Assembly: GCA_949841325.1 (NCBI GenBank)
Contig: CATKZK010000009.1
Span: forward strand, 1-36,921
Direction: 5' to 3'
Source of the DNA: an uncultured Bacilli bacterium
Lineage (GTDB): Bacteria; Bacillota_I; Bacilli_A; RF39; UBA660
DNA: 36,921 nt
Position numbers and translations under genes: made by a program. Positions within the stretch are counted from its first letter, which is position 1, and every line of letters starts with the position of its first letter. Under the pieces are notes generated by a model. The model was not told the origin of the DNA. It saw nothing but the letters and a program-made list of their open reading frames with translations, and ran no database searches. Positions 1 through 7,784 of this stretch are shown here, piece by piece.

Positions 1-428
1 TCTTCATAAGATATTTCTATTTTAAATCTTTTATTCCTCATTATCTCCCATTCATTTATAAATGTTTTTACTTGATTTATATTATTTTCATTGACATTAG
101 GAACATTTGATAGATCAATCTTATATCGTGGAATTAATTCTTCCAACCACATAAATGTGTATAATATATCTATCGTATTTTTAAAATCATATTTTTTTAT
201 AGCATTATAGTTTACATTTAAGATTTTAGATAATTCTAAAGTTCTTTCATCTTTGGGATTTCTATCACCTTTTTCATATCTAGTCATAGTTCTTCTCTTA
301 CATTCTCCAGTAAGTCCAAGTTTATCAGACACTTCATCTTGAGTCATAAATCTAAATTTCCTAGCAAAAGCAATTCTTGAACCTTGTGATAAATCTTCTA
401 ATTCTGGTTTAGTGTATAATAATCGCAT
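1..428 (-). CDS. XRE-type helix-turn-helix regulator, partial (runs off left edge)
   Basis: An open frame of 142 codons starts with ATG at 428 and leaves the window at base 1, so only the N-terminal part is seen. The protein begins MRLLYTKPELEDLSQG and residues about 15-75 read as a Cro/C1 (XRE) helix-turn-helix: ARKFRFMTQDEVSDKLGL, then RRTMTRYEKGDRNPKDERT, then LELSKILNVNYNAI, which is the usual Q-x-x-(V/L)-A helix, recognition helix and R-x-E-x-G-x-R-x-P ending. The later part is Asn/Ile/Lys rich and not recognised; it may be a ligand or oligomerisation region. A strong GGAGGT lies 7 bases before the ATG. The gene follows ppdK on the same strand but is separated from it by a terminator hairpin that would sit in its own leader if the promoter at 521-548 is used. 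The target is unknown; autoregulation or control of neighbours beyond the window edge is only a guess. Confidence 0.8.
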   Translation of the reverse strand, partial: MRLLYTKPELEDLSQGSRIAFARKFRFMTQDEVSDKLGLTGECKRRTMTRYEKGDRNPKDERTLELSKILNVNYNAIKKYDFKNTIDILYTFMWLEELIPRYKIDLSNVPNVNENNINQVKTFINEWEIMRNKRFKIEISYE

Positions 429-461
429 TTTTAATACCTCCAAATTTCTATCGCACCAAGC

Positions 462-506
462 ACGAAAAAAGACTAAGATTTGCAACTATAAGTCATCTTA
501 GTCTTT
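462..506 (-). terminator. Intrinsic terminator between ppdK and the XRE gene
   Basis: A perfect 12-bp inverted repeat (468-479 with 495-506, arm AAAGACTAAGAT) is followed on the minus strand by a run of T residues. It ends ppdK transcripts. It also lies inside the leader of the XRE gene if that gene is transcribed from the promoter at 521-548. Confidence 0.8.
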
Positions 507-520
507 AATATTTTATATAA

Positions 521-548
521 ATTATATTTTTTCATCCTTTGAGAACAA
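521..548 (-). promoter_or_regulatory. Candidate promoter of the XRE gene
   Basis: On the minus strand TTGTTC (543-548) is separated by 16 bases from a perfect TATAAT (521-526). The predicted start of transcription is upstream of the terminator hairpin at 468-506, so an mRNA from here would have to read through it. The -35 box matches the consensus at only three positions, so confidence is moderate. Confidence 0.45.
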
Positions 549-626
549 TATCATTACTCAGAATATAAACTTCAAAAATCATTTATTCCTTGTAATTAAA
601 GGGATTAAAGCGATTATTGCTCTATA

Positions 627-3254
627 CTACTTATTCATCCCTTGTTTGATAGCGGCTTGAGCTGCAGCAAGTCTTGCTATTGGAACTCTAAATGGCGAAC
701 ATGAAACATAAGTTAATCCAATGTTATGGCAGAACTCAACACTTGATGGATCCCCACCATGTTCTCCACAAATTCCAAGTTTTATATTAGGTCTAGTTTC
801 TTTACCTAATTTAACAGCCATTTTCACTAAAGAACCAACACCTACTTGATCAATTTTAGCAAAAGGATCATTTTCATAAATCTTAGTATCATAGTATGAA
901 TTTAAGAATTTTCCAGCATCGTCTCTTGAGAAACCAAACGTCATCTGAGTTAAATCGTTTGTTCCGAATGAGAAAAATTCAGCTTCTTTAGCTATCTCAT
1001 CAGCAGTAATCGCAGCTCTTGGAATCTCAATCATTGTACCAATATGGTATTCCATAGAAGAATTTTTTTCCTTTTTTACTTGCTCTGCTGTTTCAACAAC
1101 AATATTTTTAACATACTTTAATTCTTTTACTTCTCCCACTAAAGGAATCATAATTTCAGGAATAATATTAAATCCATCTTCCTCAGAAACTTCAATAGCA
1201 GCTTCCATTAATGCACGAGTTTGCATACGCGCAATTTCTGGATAGGTAACTGCAAGTCTACATCCACGATGACCCATCATTGGATTAAACTCATGTAATT
1301 CATCACATTTCACTTTTACGTGTTCTACAGTAACACCCATAGCATCTGCTAATTCTTTCATCTCAGCATCGGTTTTTGGGATGAACTCATGTAAAGGTGG
1401 ATCCAAATAACGAACAGTCATTGGTAGTCCTTTCAATTCTTTATACATCGCTTTAAAATCGCTTTTTTGATAAGGAATTAATAAATCTAAATACTTAACA
1501 CGATCTTCAACTGTTTCTGAAAGAATCATTTTTCTTAAATTAAAGATTCTCTCTTCATCAAAGAACATGTGTTCTGTACGACATAAACCAACACCTTCAG
1601 CCCCAAGTTCAATCGCTTTTGCTGTATCCGTAGGAGTATCTGCATTTGTTCTAACACCTAATGTACGATATTTATCAGCCCATTCCATTACACGGCCGAA
1701 TTCACCAGCGATAACGGCGTCAACTGTTGGAATTGCTCCATCATAAATATTACCAGTTGTTCCATCAAGAGAAATAATATCTCCTTCATGATATGTTTTT
1801 CCAGACAAAGTAAATTGTTTATTAGCTTCATCCATAATGATTTCGCCACATCCTGAAACACAGCATTCACCCATACCACGAGCAACAACTGCAGCATGAC
1901 TCGTCATACCACCACGTACAGTTAAAATACCTTGTGCGGCTTTCATACCAGTAATATCTTCAGGGCTTGTTTCTAATCTTACCAAAATAACTTTTTCGCC
2001 CTTTTCAGCCCATTTTACCGCGTCTTCTGCAGTAAATACCACTTTACCACAAGCGGCTCCAGGAGAGGCACCTAATCCTTTACCGATTGGTGTAGCTTTC
2101 TTTAATTCATTCATATCAAATTGTGGATGTAAAAGTGTATCTAAGTTACGAGGATCAATCATAAGTACAGCTTCCTCTTCTGTACGCATTCCTTCATCTA
2201 CTAAGTCACAAGCAATTTTTAATGCTGCTTGAGCCGTTCTTTTACCGTTCCTTGTTTGTAACATGTAAAGTTTTCCATGTTCTACTGTAAATTCCATATC
2301 TTGCATATCACGATAATGCTTTTCTAGAGTTTCACAAACACCTTTAAATTGCTCAAATGCTTCTGGAAATTTTGTCTCCATTTCTGCAATTTTCATTGGC
2401 GTACGTACACCTGCAACAACATCTTCTCCTTGTGCATTTGTCAAGAATTCACCAAATAAACCTTTCTCACCTGTAGCAGGATCACGAGTAAAGGCAACAC
2501 CAGTTCCACAGTCATCTCCCATATTACCAAATGCCATCGATTGAACGTTTACAGCAGTTCCCCATGAATAAGGAATATCATTATCTCTTCTATAAACATT
2601 TGCTCTTGGGTTGTCCCATGAACGGAATACAGCCTTAATGGCACCCATTAATTGTTCTTTAGGATCACTTGGGAAATCGCTACCAATTTTAGCTTTGTAT
2701 TCAGCTTTAAATTCGCTTGCTAATTCTTTTAAATCGTCTGCACTAAGCTCAACATCTTGAGTGACACCTTTTGCTGCTTTCATTTTGTCGATTAACTCTT
2801 CAAAATATTTCTTTCCAACTTCCATAACAACATCAGAATACATTTGAATGAATCGACGATAACAATCCCACGCCCATCTTGGATTATTTGATTTTTCAGC
2901 TAAAACCTCAACGACTTCTTCATTTAAACCTAAGTTTAAAATCGTATCCATCATACCAGGCATACTTGCTCTTGCACCACTTCTTACGGAAACGAGTAAT
3001 GGATTTTCTTTATCTCCGAATTTTTTCCCCGTTATCTCTTCCATTTTCCCAATATACTCATTAATTTGTGATTGGATTTCCTCATTAATTTCTCTTCCAT
3101 CTTCATAATATTGAGTACAAGCTTCTGTAGTAATCGTAAATCCTTGAGGTACTGGCAAACCAATATTTGTCATTTCTGCTAAATTAGCACCTTTACCACC
3201 AAGAAGATTTCTCATATCTGCATTACCTTCAGTAAATAAATATACATATTTCAT
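627..3254 (-). CDS. ppdK: Pyruvate, phosphate dikinase
   Basis: This 875-residue protein interconverts pyruvate, ATP and phosphate with phosphoenolpyruvate, AMP and pyrophosphate in the cytosol. In anaerobes that use it in glycolysis it can run towards ATP and pyruvate. The length fits the family (about 875). The N-terminal nucleotide-binding part opens with LLGGKGANLAEM; the swivelling phosphohistidine domain carries GGMTSHAAVVARGMG near residue 455; the C-terminal PEP/pyruvate TIM barrel carries GHRGCRLAVTYPEIARMQ and ends with GICGEHGGDPSSVEFC followed by SCSPFRVPIARLAAAQ, with the active-site Cys near residue 830. An in-frame GTG three codons upstream (3263) lies only one base from the GAGGAG box, so the ATG at 3254, with 8-9 bases of spacing, is preferred. 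It is a single-gene unit with its own extended -10 promoter and a strong terminator. No companion regulatory kinase is seen in this window. Confidence 0.97.
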   Translation of the reverse strand: MKYVYLFTEGNADMRNLLGGKGANLAEMTNIGLPVPQGFTITTEACTQYYEDGREINEEIQSQINEYIGKMEEITGKKFGDKENPLLVSVRSGARASMPGMMDTILNLGLNEEVVEVLAEKSNNPRWAWDCYRRFIQMYSDVVMEVGKKYFEELIDKMKAAKGVTQDVELSADDLKELASEFKAEYKAKIGSDFPSDPKEQLMGAIKAVFRSWDNPRANVYRRDNDIPYSWGTAVNVQSMAFGNMGDDCGTGVAFTRDPATGEKGLFGEFLTNAQGEDVVAGVRTPMKIAEMETKFPEAFEQFKGVCETLEKHYRDMQDMEFTVEHGKLYMLQTRNGKRTAQAALKIACDLVDEGMRTEEEAVLMIDPRNLDTLLHPQFDMNELKKATPIGKGLGASPGAACGKVVFTAEDAVKWAEKGEKVILVRLETSPEDITGMKAAQGILTVRGGMTSHAAVVARGMGECCVSGCGEIIMDEANKQFTLSGKTYHEGDIISLDGTTGNIYDGAIPTVDAVIAGEFGRVMEWADKYRTLGVRTNADTPTDTAKAIELGAEGVGLCRTEHMFFDEERIFNLRKMILSETVEDRVKYLDLLIPYQKSDFKAMYKELKGLPMTVRYLDPPLHEFIPKTDAEMKELADAMGVTVEHVKVKCDELHEFNPMMGHRGCRLAVTYPEIARMQTRALMEAAIEVSEEDGFNIIPEIMIPLVGEVKELKYVKNIVVETAEQVKKEKNSSMEYHIGTMIEIPRAAITADEIAKEAEFFSFGTNDLTQMTFGFSRDDAGKFLNSYYDTKIYENDPFAKIDQVGVGSLVKMAVKLGKETRPNIKLGICGEHGGDPSSVEFCHNIGLTYVSCSPFRVPIARLAAAQAAIKQGMNK

Positions 3255-3284
3255 TGTATACACTCTCCTCTCTCATACTATTTT

Positions 3285-3314
3285 ATTATAGCAACATTCT
3301 TCATATTCTAGCAA
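3285..3314 (-). promoter_or_regulatory. ppdK promoter
   Basis: Minus-strand TTGCTA (3309-3314), an 18-base spacer and TATAAT (3285-3290) preceded by TGC (extended -10). It lies about 30 bases upstream of the ppdK start. Confidence 0.7.
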
Positions 3315-3316
3315 TA

Positions 3317-3345
3317 GAAAAACACTCTTTTGACAAGTGTTTTTC
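3317..3345 (-). terminator. Hairpin between recO and ppdK, possible second terminator
   Basis: A perfect 10-bp inverted repeat (arm GAAAAACACT, 3317-3326 with 3336-3345) with a 9-base loop. The T-run lies within the 3' arm. It abuts the -35 box of the ppdK promoter and would insulate ppdK from recO read-through. Confidence 0.5.
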
Positions 3346-3440
3346 ATCAATATCTTTATTAATCATTTAGCTTAATTCATAAGGTATATCCATCGAGCCA
3401 TCATAATCTCCTTAGTTAAATTTATACACTTTTATGTAAA

Positions 3441-3471
3441 TAAAAAACCATTTTACGCTATTTGAATGGTT
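3441..3471 (-). terminator. recO terminator overlapping the stop codon
   Basis: The inverted repeat AACCATT/AATGGTT (3447-3453 with 3465-3471) is followed on the minus strand by a T-rich tract. The hairpin overlaps the last codons of recO. Confidence 0.6.
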
Positions 3472-4184
3472 CGATTTAAAAAATCTTTACTATGAAGATA
3501 TAATCCTGTATATGTATCATAATAAGTACTAACAAAAAGATTGACATTTTCAATGACATAATCTTTTATCTTTAATTCTTTAATAGTATCAATATCAACC
3601 AAATAATACATACGAAGCATCTTTCTTGTCTTTTCATCAAAAATCATTTGTCCTTGATAGCAATGACTACAAACATATCCTCCAAGAGTTGGATCTATGG
3701 TCATAATATTTTTCGTACTACCACAAAGACTGCAAGAATTGAGATTAATTCCAACTCCTAAATAATCTAGTAACTTTATCTCTAAAATATTCATCATAAC
3801 TTTAGGATTTAATCCTTCTTCTATCTTCCTTATTGTACTCATATAAAGAGAATAAATCATCGAATCATCATTTTGTTTGACCACTTGCATGACAAGTTCT
3901 GTCAAATAAGCAAAATAAGAAATAAGCTCCAAATCCGTTTTTATATGATAAAAATCATCCTTTAAAACACCTTCTTTTAATGTAGAAAGATGGTCCTCCT
4001 TATAGTAAATCGTAAACTCACCATAGACAAGTTTTGAGGAAATCGTTCTCAAAGGACTTTTAATATTCTTGCATCCCTTAGAAAGAACACCAATAATTCC
4101 CTCTTCTGTATAGATATTTAATATCTTTGAATTTTCTTTAAAAGCTGTTTCACTAACTACCATTCCCGTAATGGTTTTTAACAT
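3453..4184 (-). CDS. recO: DNA repair protein RecO
   Basis: A 243-residue RecO, the recombination mediator that works with RecR to load RecA on SSB-coated single-stranded DNA in the RecFOR pathway. The N-terminal OB fold is seen as residues 1-80 (MLKTITGMVVSETAFKENSK, then ILNIYTEEGIIGVLSKGCKN). The helical C-terminal half holds a four-cysteine zinc site at C151, C154, C172 and C175 (CSLCG and CSHC), as in other Firmicutes RecO proteins. Length is normal. It is the last gene of the era block, directly after the small yqzL-like gene; the ATG at 4184 lies 6 bases beyond that gene's stop, so translation is probably coupled, since the local ribosome site (AGG) is weak. The era-yqzL-recO order matches Bacillus-type chromosomes. 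Confidence 0.95.
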   Translation of the reverse strand: MLKTITGMVVSETAFKENSKILNIYTEEGIIGVLSKGCKNIKSPLRTISSKLVYGEFTIYYKEDHLSTLKEGVLKDDFYHIKTDLELISYFAYLTELVMQVVKQNDDSMIYSLYMSTIRKIEEGLNPKVMMNILEIKLLDYLGVGINLNSCSLCGSTKNIMTIDPTLGGYVCSHCYQGQMIFDEKTRKMLRMYYLVDIDTIKELKIKDYVIENVNLFVSTYYDTYTGLYLHSKDFLNRTIQIA

Positions 4185-4190
4185 CCTATA

Positions 4191-4268
4191 TCACTTCTTT
4201 TTATATTCTAAATAATATTCAATTTTCCCCGTTTTTTTAAATAATTCCCAAGCTTCCTTTTTGGTCAT
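4191..4268 (-). CDS. YqzL-like micro-protein between era and recO
   Basis: A 25-codon frame beginning MTKKEAWELFKKTGKIEYYL and ending in a lysine-rich tail. Its position between era and recO and the core W-x-L-F-x-x-T-G-x-I-E-x-Y-L-x-Y-K match the small YqzL proteins encoded at the same place in Bacillus and relatives, which are roughly twice as long. The function of YqzL is not known. An AGAAAGGGTG purine stretch precedes the ATG, and the stop lies 6 bases before recO, so it may also serve to couple recO translation. The assignment rests on position and the short conserved core; a chance frame is possible but less likely. Confidence 0.65.
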   Translation of the reverse strand: MTKKEAWELFKKTGKIEYYLEYKKK

Positions 4269-4313
4269 ATCATTCACCCTTTCTATTATAAGAATGGGAG
4301 ATTTCTTTAGAAA

Positions 4314-5192
4314 TTATTCATGAAAACCTAATTCAACTAAATATTTTTCTTTATTTCGCCAATTTTTAACCGTTTTTACATACAATTCTAAATAGACAGG
4401 CTTTTTTAGCATCATTTCAATATCTTTTCTTGCCTGCATGCCGATAGTCTTTAACATCTGTCCTTGTTTTCCAATAATGATTTTCTTTAAGGAATCTCTC
4501 GTTACAATAATATCAACAGCTATCTCGATTAAACTACTCTTTTCCTTATATTGAGTTAAGATACAAGTAATAGAATGAGGAACTTCATCTGTTGTCAGAT
4601 TCAAGATTTTTTCTCGTACTAATTCTGTAATCATAAAATGAGGATCATTATTAGTAATGACATCATCTTCATAATACTTAATCGTATCTTTTAAATACTT
4701 TTTTGTAATTTCAATTAAGCGATCTACATTGTCCTTCTTTAAAGCACTAATGGGAATAATATCTGCAAAATCAAATAAATCTTTATAATTAGTAATCGCC
4801 TTTAATATACCTTCAGAAGTTAATTTATCAATCTTATTTAACACAAGAATAACTGGAACACTCGTATGTTTTAAAGCTTCCATGATAAAACGATCACCTT
4901 TTCCAAGACCATTTGCTGCATCCACAAGGAAAAGAATCGCATCTATATCCTCTAAAGATTCATACGATTGTTTATTCAAATGCTTTCCTAACTTATCAGA
5001 GGCTTTATGAATACCTGGAGTATCCACAAACACAATTTGAGTATCCTTATCATGATATACTCCTTGTATTGTATTTCTAGTTGTTCCTGCGACATTAGAA
5101 ACAATTGCAATCTTTTCTTTTATAAGTGTATTAATTAAAGTACTCTTCCCTGTATTTGGTCTTCCAATAATACTTACAAAGCCACTTTTCAT
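4314..5192 (-). CDS. era: GTPase Era
   Basis: A 292-residue Era, the GTPase that binds the 3' end of 16S rRNA and acts in maturation of the 30S subunit at the membrane-cytosol interface. The G1 P-loop is GRPNTGKST (residues 10-18), G3 is DTPG near residue 58 and G4 is NKID near residue 118. The C-terminal KH domain carries IIIGKQGQMLKTIGMQARKD, followed by the usual VKTVKNWRNKEKYLVELGF ending. Length and domain order are normal. It sits between ybeY and yqzL-recO. ybeY and Era both act in 16S rRNA 3' end processing, so the linkage is functional. An extended -10 promoter directly upstream suggests it can be transcribed apart from ybeY. Confidence 0.97.
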   Translation of the reverse strand: MKSGFVSIIGRPNTGKSTLINTLIKEKIAIVSNVAGTTRNTIQGVYHDKDTQIVFVDTPGIHKASDKLGKHLNKQSYESLEDIDAILFLVDAANGLGKGDRFIMEALKHTSVPVILVLNKIDKLTSEGILKAITNYKDLFDFADIIPISALKKDNVDRLIEITKKYLKDTIKYYEDDVITNNDPHFMITELVREKILNLTTDEVPHSITCILTQYKEKSSLIEIAVDIIVTRDSLKKIIIGKQGQMLKTIGMQARKDIEMMLKKPVYLELYVKTVKNWRNKEKYLVELGFHE

Positions 5193-5216
5193 ACCATCAC
5201 TTCCTACTACCTCTTA

Positions 5217-5222
5217 AGTATA
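5217..5222 (-). promoter_or_regulatory. Candidate era promoter (extended -10)
   Basis: Minus-strand TGATATACT gives a TATACT box with an upstream TG. No good -35 box is present. An AT-only inverted repeat (TTTCATA/TATGAAA, 5231-5250) lies just upstream and could be a weak ybeY terminator. Confidence 0.4.
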
Positions 5223-5296
5223 TCATAAAATTTCATACAAAAATATGAAAAAACGACAGATCATCATTTCATTCTTCCTATTTTCTAAATAACCTA

Positions 5297-5740
5297 TTAT
5301 TTTAAAATACCTAAATCATTTAAAATCTCTTCTTGCAAGCCAAATTGCATTTTTTCATCTTCTTCACTTCTCGTATGATCATATCCTAATAAATGAAGAA
5401 GGCCATGTACACAGAGAAAAGAAAGTTCTCTTTTTTCAGAATGCCCATAAGCAATTGACTGCTCTTTCATCTTAGGAATGCTCACATAAATATCTCCTAA
5501 TTCGCGGATTTCACTTTGAATAGAAAGACCATCCTCTAAGGCAAAACTTAATACATCTGTTGTTCTATCAATTCCTCGATACATTTTATTGAGTTTATGC
5601 ATCTCTTCATCATCAATCAATAAAACGGAAAAAGAAGCATTCCCGACTTTTAATTTCTCTAACGTATGATTTAAAACGACTTCTATATAGTCGTAATTTC
5701 CTTCATATGCCACTTTATTTTCTATACTAAATTCATTCAT
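5297..5740 (-). CDS. ybeY: Endoribonuclease / rRNA maturation factor YbeY
   Basis: A 147-residue single-domain zinc protein of the YbeY/UPF0054 family, a ribonuclease or processing factor for the 3' end of 16S rRNA and for ribosome quality control. The signature HGLLHLLGYDH at residues 112-122 provides the three zinc-ligand histidines H112, H116 and H122. The preceding R-x-x-D-x-x-T-DVLSFAL segment (residues 55-68) is also conserved. Its ATG directly abuts the TAA of the VanZ-like gene, so translation is probably coupled. In many Firmicutes a phoH-like gene precedes ybeY; here that position is taken by the VanZ-like gene. Confidence 0.95.
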   Translation of the reverse strand: MNEFSIENKVAYEGNYDYIEVVLNHTLEKLKVGNASFSVLLIDDEEMHKLNKMYRGIDRTTDVLSFALEDGLSIQSEIRELGDIYVSIPKMKEQSIAYGHSEKRELSFLCVHGLLHLLGYDHTRSEEDEKMQFGLQEEILNDLGILK

Positions 5741-6379
5741 TTATATTACCTCGCACAACCACGTATATCCCATAAAGAGTAAAAAGATTCCCCCCATAAA
5801 GATGAAAAGCTTAATCCAATGGACAGGCCAACTCTCAGGTATTTGTCTAAGCATCTTATGAAATATTTTATACCCAATAACTCCAATAATTCCTCCAATA
5901 ACATTTAAAAGAATATCATCTATATCAAAACTTCTGCCAATTTTCATTTGAATAACTTCTGTTGTAAAAGAGGTAATTAAAGTAATGATTCCTACGATGA
6001 GAATTGGACACTTTTTCGCTTTTTCTGTTATCATATCTGTTACCAAATAACCAAAGGGTAAAAATAAGAGAATATTTCCAATAACATTGCGATAAAATAA
6101 TGGACTTGTGAGTCTATACCTTGTCATTTCTTTAAAAGGAATAAAATTATTAGAAAAACTTTCAAAATCTGTTGTCGTTACTAAATAAAATAGAGCAAAA
6201 ATATAGAGAATATAGACAAGAGATTTCATCTCCTTATAAAGAATGATTTTTTCTTTCGCATAGATCAAACTAGTCAATCTTACAATAGAAATGACAACGG
6301 AAAACAATAGCACCATTGGCAACAAATTAAAAAAGATCGCATAAACTTTATCTGGTATCAAACTCTTCACCCACTTCAA
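5741..6379 (-). CDS. VanZ-like family membrane protein
   Basis: A 212-residue integral membrane protein with about five predicted transmembrane segments (residues roughly 15-35, 55-70, 98-116, 128-142 and 190-208). The family core is visible as NVIGNILLFLPFGYL followed by EVIQMKIGRSFDIDDILLNVIGG, the usual VanZ/PF04892 pattern of N-x-x-x-N-x-x-L-F-x-P-F-G and G-R-x-x-D-x-x-D-x-x-x-N. The molecular role of the family is not settled; the founding member gives low-level teicoplanin resistance, and resistance should not be inferred here. The start overlaps the end of yqfD by 32 bases and the stop touches the ybeY start, so it is embedded in the operon. An alternative start further inside is possible, because no strong ribosome site precedes the ATG at 6379. 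Confidence 0.85.
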   Translation of the reverse strand: MKWVKSLIPDKVYAIFFNLLPMVLLFSVVISIVRLTSLIYAKEKIILYKEMKSLVYILYIFALFYLVTTTDFESFSNNFIPFKEMTRYRLTSPLFYRNVIGNILLFLPFGYLVTDMITEKAKKCPILIVGIITLITSFTTEVIQMKIGRSFDIDDILLNVIGGIIGVIGYKIFHKMLRQIPESWPVHWIKLFIFMGGIFLLFMGYTWLCEVI

Positions 6380-7463
6380 AGTATTGTGTTGTACTAATGT
6401 TTTCTAAGACACTTATAAATACTTCTAACTCTATTGTACTATTATTTTTAAAACTATTCAAAACTTTTTGCTCTAGAATCGTATTTTTTTTGCCAATTTT
6501 TGAAAGTAATCGCTCTACAGCTGTGTCTATTCCCTTTTTTGTTGCCTCTTCTTCTGTATATTTTTTCTTATTGATGATGATTTCTTGTTCGCGAATAAAG
6601 GCAAGTGGCCCTATTTTAAAAAGTTTTTCTTCTTCTACTATTTCATATTTCTTTTTTCTCAAGCGATTGCCATTCATAACAAGATTATATCGTCTATTTT
6701 TTGTCGGTTCCTTTTCTTCATAATCCAAAGGAATCGTTACATGAATTTTATACCATGTTTCGGCCTCTACTTCTCCTTCAGCACATACATTATCTTGTAC
6801 TTCTTCATTTAACATAATTTCCCCACTGATGATGATTTCACCCTTTTTGACATATTCGCTTTTCTCTTTCATTTCAACGCCTTGTATTGCTTTTATAGAA
6901 TGAATAACACCATTTTTTGAAGCGACAACATGGCAATAAGGGGCCTTTTCTTCTTTTTTAAAAATAATTCGCTCTTCAAAAGAGACAATATATTTCATAC
7001 CCACTTTATTAATGGAAATCCAATCCAAGAATTCTCTGTTTTCATAAAGGATTTCATCACTTATGGAATTCAAAGTGTCCAAACCCTTCCCTAATGTAAA
7101 CCTTGTAATCTTTTTCTCTTTTAAAATGGTATTAACTTTTTCTATCAATTCCTTATTTTCATGTTTTACTTCTACTTCGATTATACAATTGCTAATAAAA
7201 AAGAGCAAAAGAAGAGAAAGAATCAATAGACTATAATCAAAAAGATATCTCTTCACATGAAGAAGAATTCCTTTTACTCCAAGATATCGAACTACTTCAA
7301 TCTTTGAATAATAATTTAACTTCGTAATACGTTCTAAATCCTCTTCATGAATAAGTACTGTTATTCTTTCCTTTTTATATTTTATCCGATAGAGATTTAT
7401 TTTATACTGAAGACATTTTTTTATAAAACGATCTTGGTGATTTGTAACTCGAATAACAATCAT
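6348..7463 (-). CDS. yqfD: Sporulation protein YqfD family
   Basis: A 371-residue YqfD-family protein. It has an N-terminal soluble domain (residues 1-70), one transmembrane helix at residues 77-95 and a large outer domain with HVVASKNGVIHSIKAIQG, followed by VKKGEIIISGEI, the family's repeated V-x-x-G-x-x-(I/L)-x-x-G pattern. In Bacillus subtilis yqfC and yqfD are sigma-E controlled and needed for efficient sporulation. The family also occurs in lineages whose sporulation is uncertain, so the gene alone does not prove spore formation. It overlaps yqfC by 4 bases (ATGA), indicating coupled translation, and is followed by the VanZ-like gene. Confidence 0.9.
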   Translation of the reverse strand: MIVIRVTNHQDRFIKKCLQYKINLYRIKYKKERITVLIHEEDLERITKLNYYSKIEVVRYLGVKGILLHVKRYLFDYSLLILSLLLLFFISNCIIEVEVKHENKELIEKVNTILKEKKITRFTLGKGLDTLNSISDEILYENREFLDWISINKVGMKYIVSFEERIIFKKEEKAPYCHVVASKNGVIHSIKAIQGVEMKEKSEYVKKGEIIISGEIMLNEEVQDNVCAEGEVEAETWYKIHVTIPLDYEEKEPTKNRRYNLVMNGNRLRKKKYEIVEEEKLFKIGPLAFIREQEIIINKKKYTEEEATKKGIDTAVERLLSKIGKKNTILEQKVLNSFKNNSTIELEVFISVLENISTTQYFEVGEEFDTR

Positions 7464-7693
7464 ACAACAACAATACTTTCTATACTTCCTTTAATCGCTA
7501 ACTCTTGCCCAACAGTTTTCGTAAGCGTTATTCCACTGCCCTTGATTCTATAGAGAACTTTATTAATCTCTATCAATAATTCTTCGTCACTTATTCCAAG
7601 CAGTTTAGAGTAATTTTTAATATATAACCCATTCTTTATCAAAACAATATAGAAAGACTCCTTCTTTAGATAAGACTTCAGTATTTCAAACAT
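7460..7693 (-). CDS. yqfC: YabP/YqfC-family sporulation protein
   Basis: A 77-residue protein of the YabP/YqfC family. The visible core is NGLYIKNYSKLLGISDEELLIEIN, followed by a beta-rich half ending GQELAIKGSIESIVV, which matches the family pattern of a lone small beta domain ending in I-x-G-x-I. It precedes yqfD with a 4-base overlap, as in endospore-forming Firmicutes. The biochemical role is unknown; in Bacillus subtilis the yqfCD pair is expressed in the mother cell. A GGTGAT box lies a few bases before the ATG, and a TATAAT box immediately upstream may give the pair its own transcript. Confidence 0.85.
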   Translation of the reverse strand: MFEILKSYLKKESFYIVLIKNGLYIKNYSKLLGISDEELLIEINKVLYRIKGSGITLTKTVGQELAIKGSIESIVVV

Positions 7694-7707
7694 AGTATCA
7701 CCAGTAC

Positions 7708-7713
7708 ATTATA
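7708..7713 (-). promoter_or_regulatory. Possible -10 box of the yqfC-yqfD unit
   Basis: Minus-strand TATAAT 15 bases upstream of the yqfC start, downstream of the yqeY terminator. The -35 region is poor (T-rich) and the leader would be very short, so this is tentative. Confidence 0.35.
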
Positions 7714-7755
7714 TGCCTTATCATAAGAAAAAAAACTCACATCTATTTCTATCCA

Positions 7756-7784
7756 CAAAAAAAGAAGTTTTCAAGCTAACTTCT
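7756..7784 (-). terminator. yqeY terminator overlapping its stop codon
   Basis: The inverted repeat AGAAGTT/AACTTCT (7763-7769 with 7778-7784) is followed on the minus strand by seven T residues. The hairpin includes the last codons of yqeY. Confidence 0.75.

Noticed and set aside
5231-5250. AT-only inverted repeat as a firm ybeY terminator
   Set aside because: The stem (TTTCATA/TATGAAA) has a single G-C pair class position and only a short T-run, so it is mentioned only as possible.
7460-7693. Reading YqfC/YqfD and the SleB-like gene as proof of endospore formation
   Set aside because: These families also occur outside confirmed spore formers, and no core spore genes (such as spo0A or sigE/F/G) are in the window.
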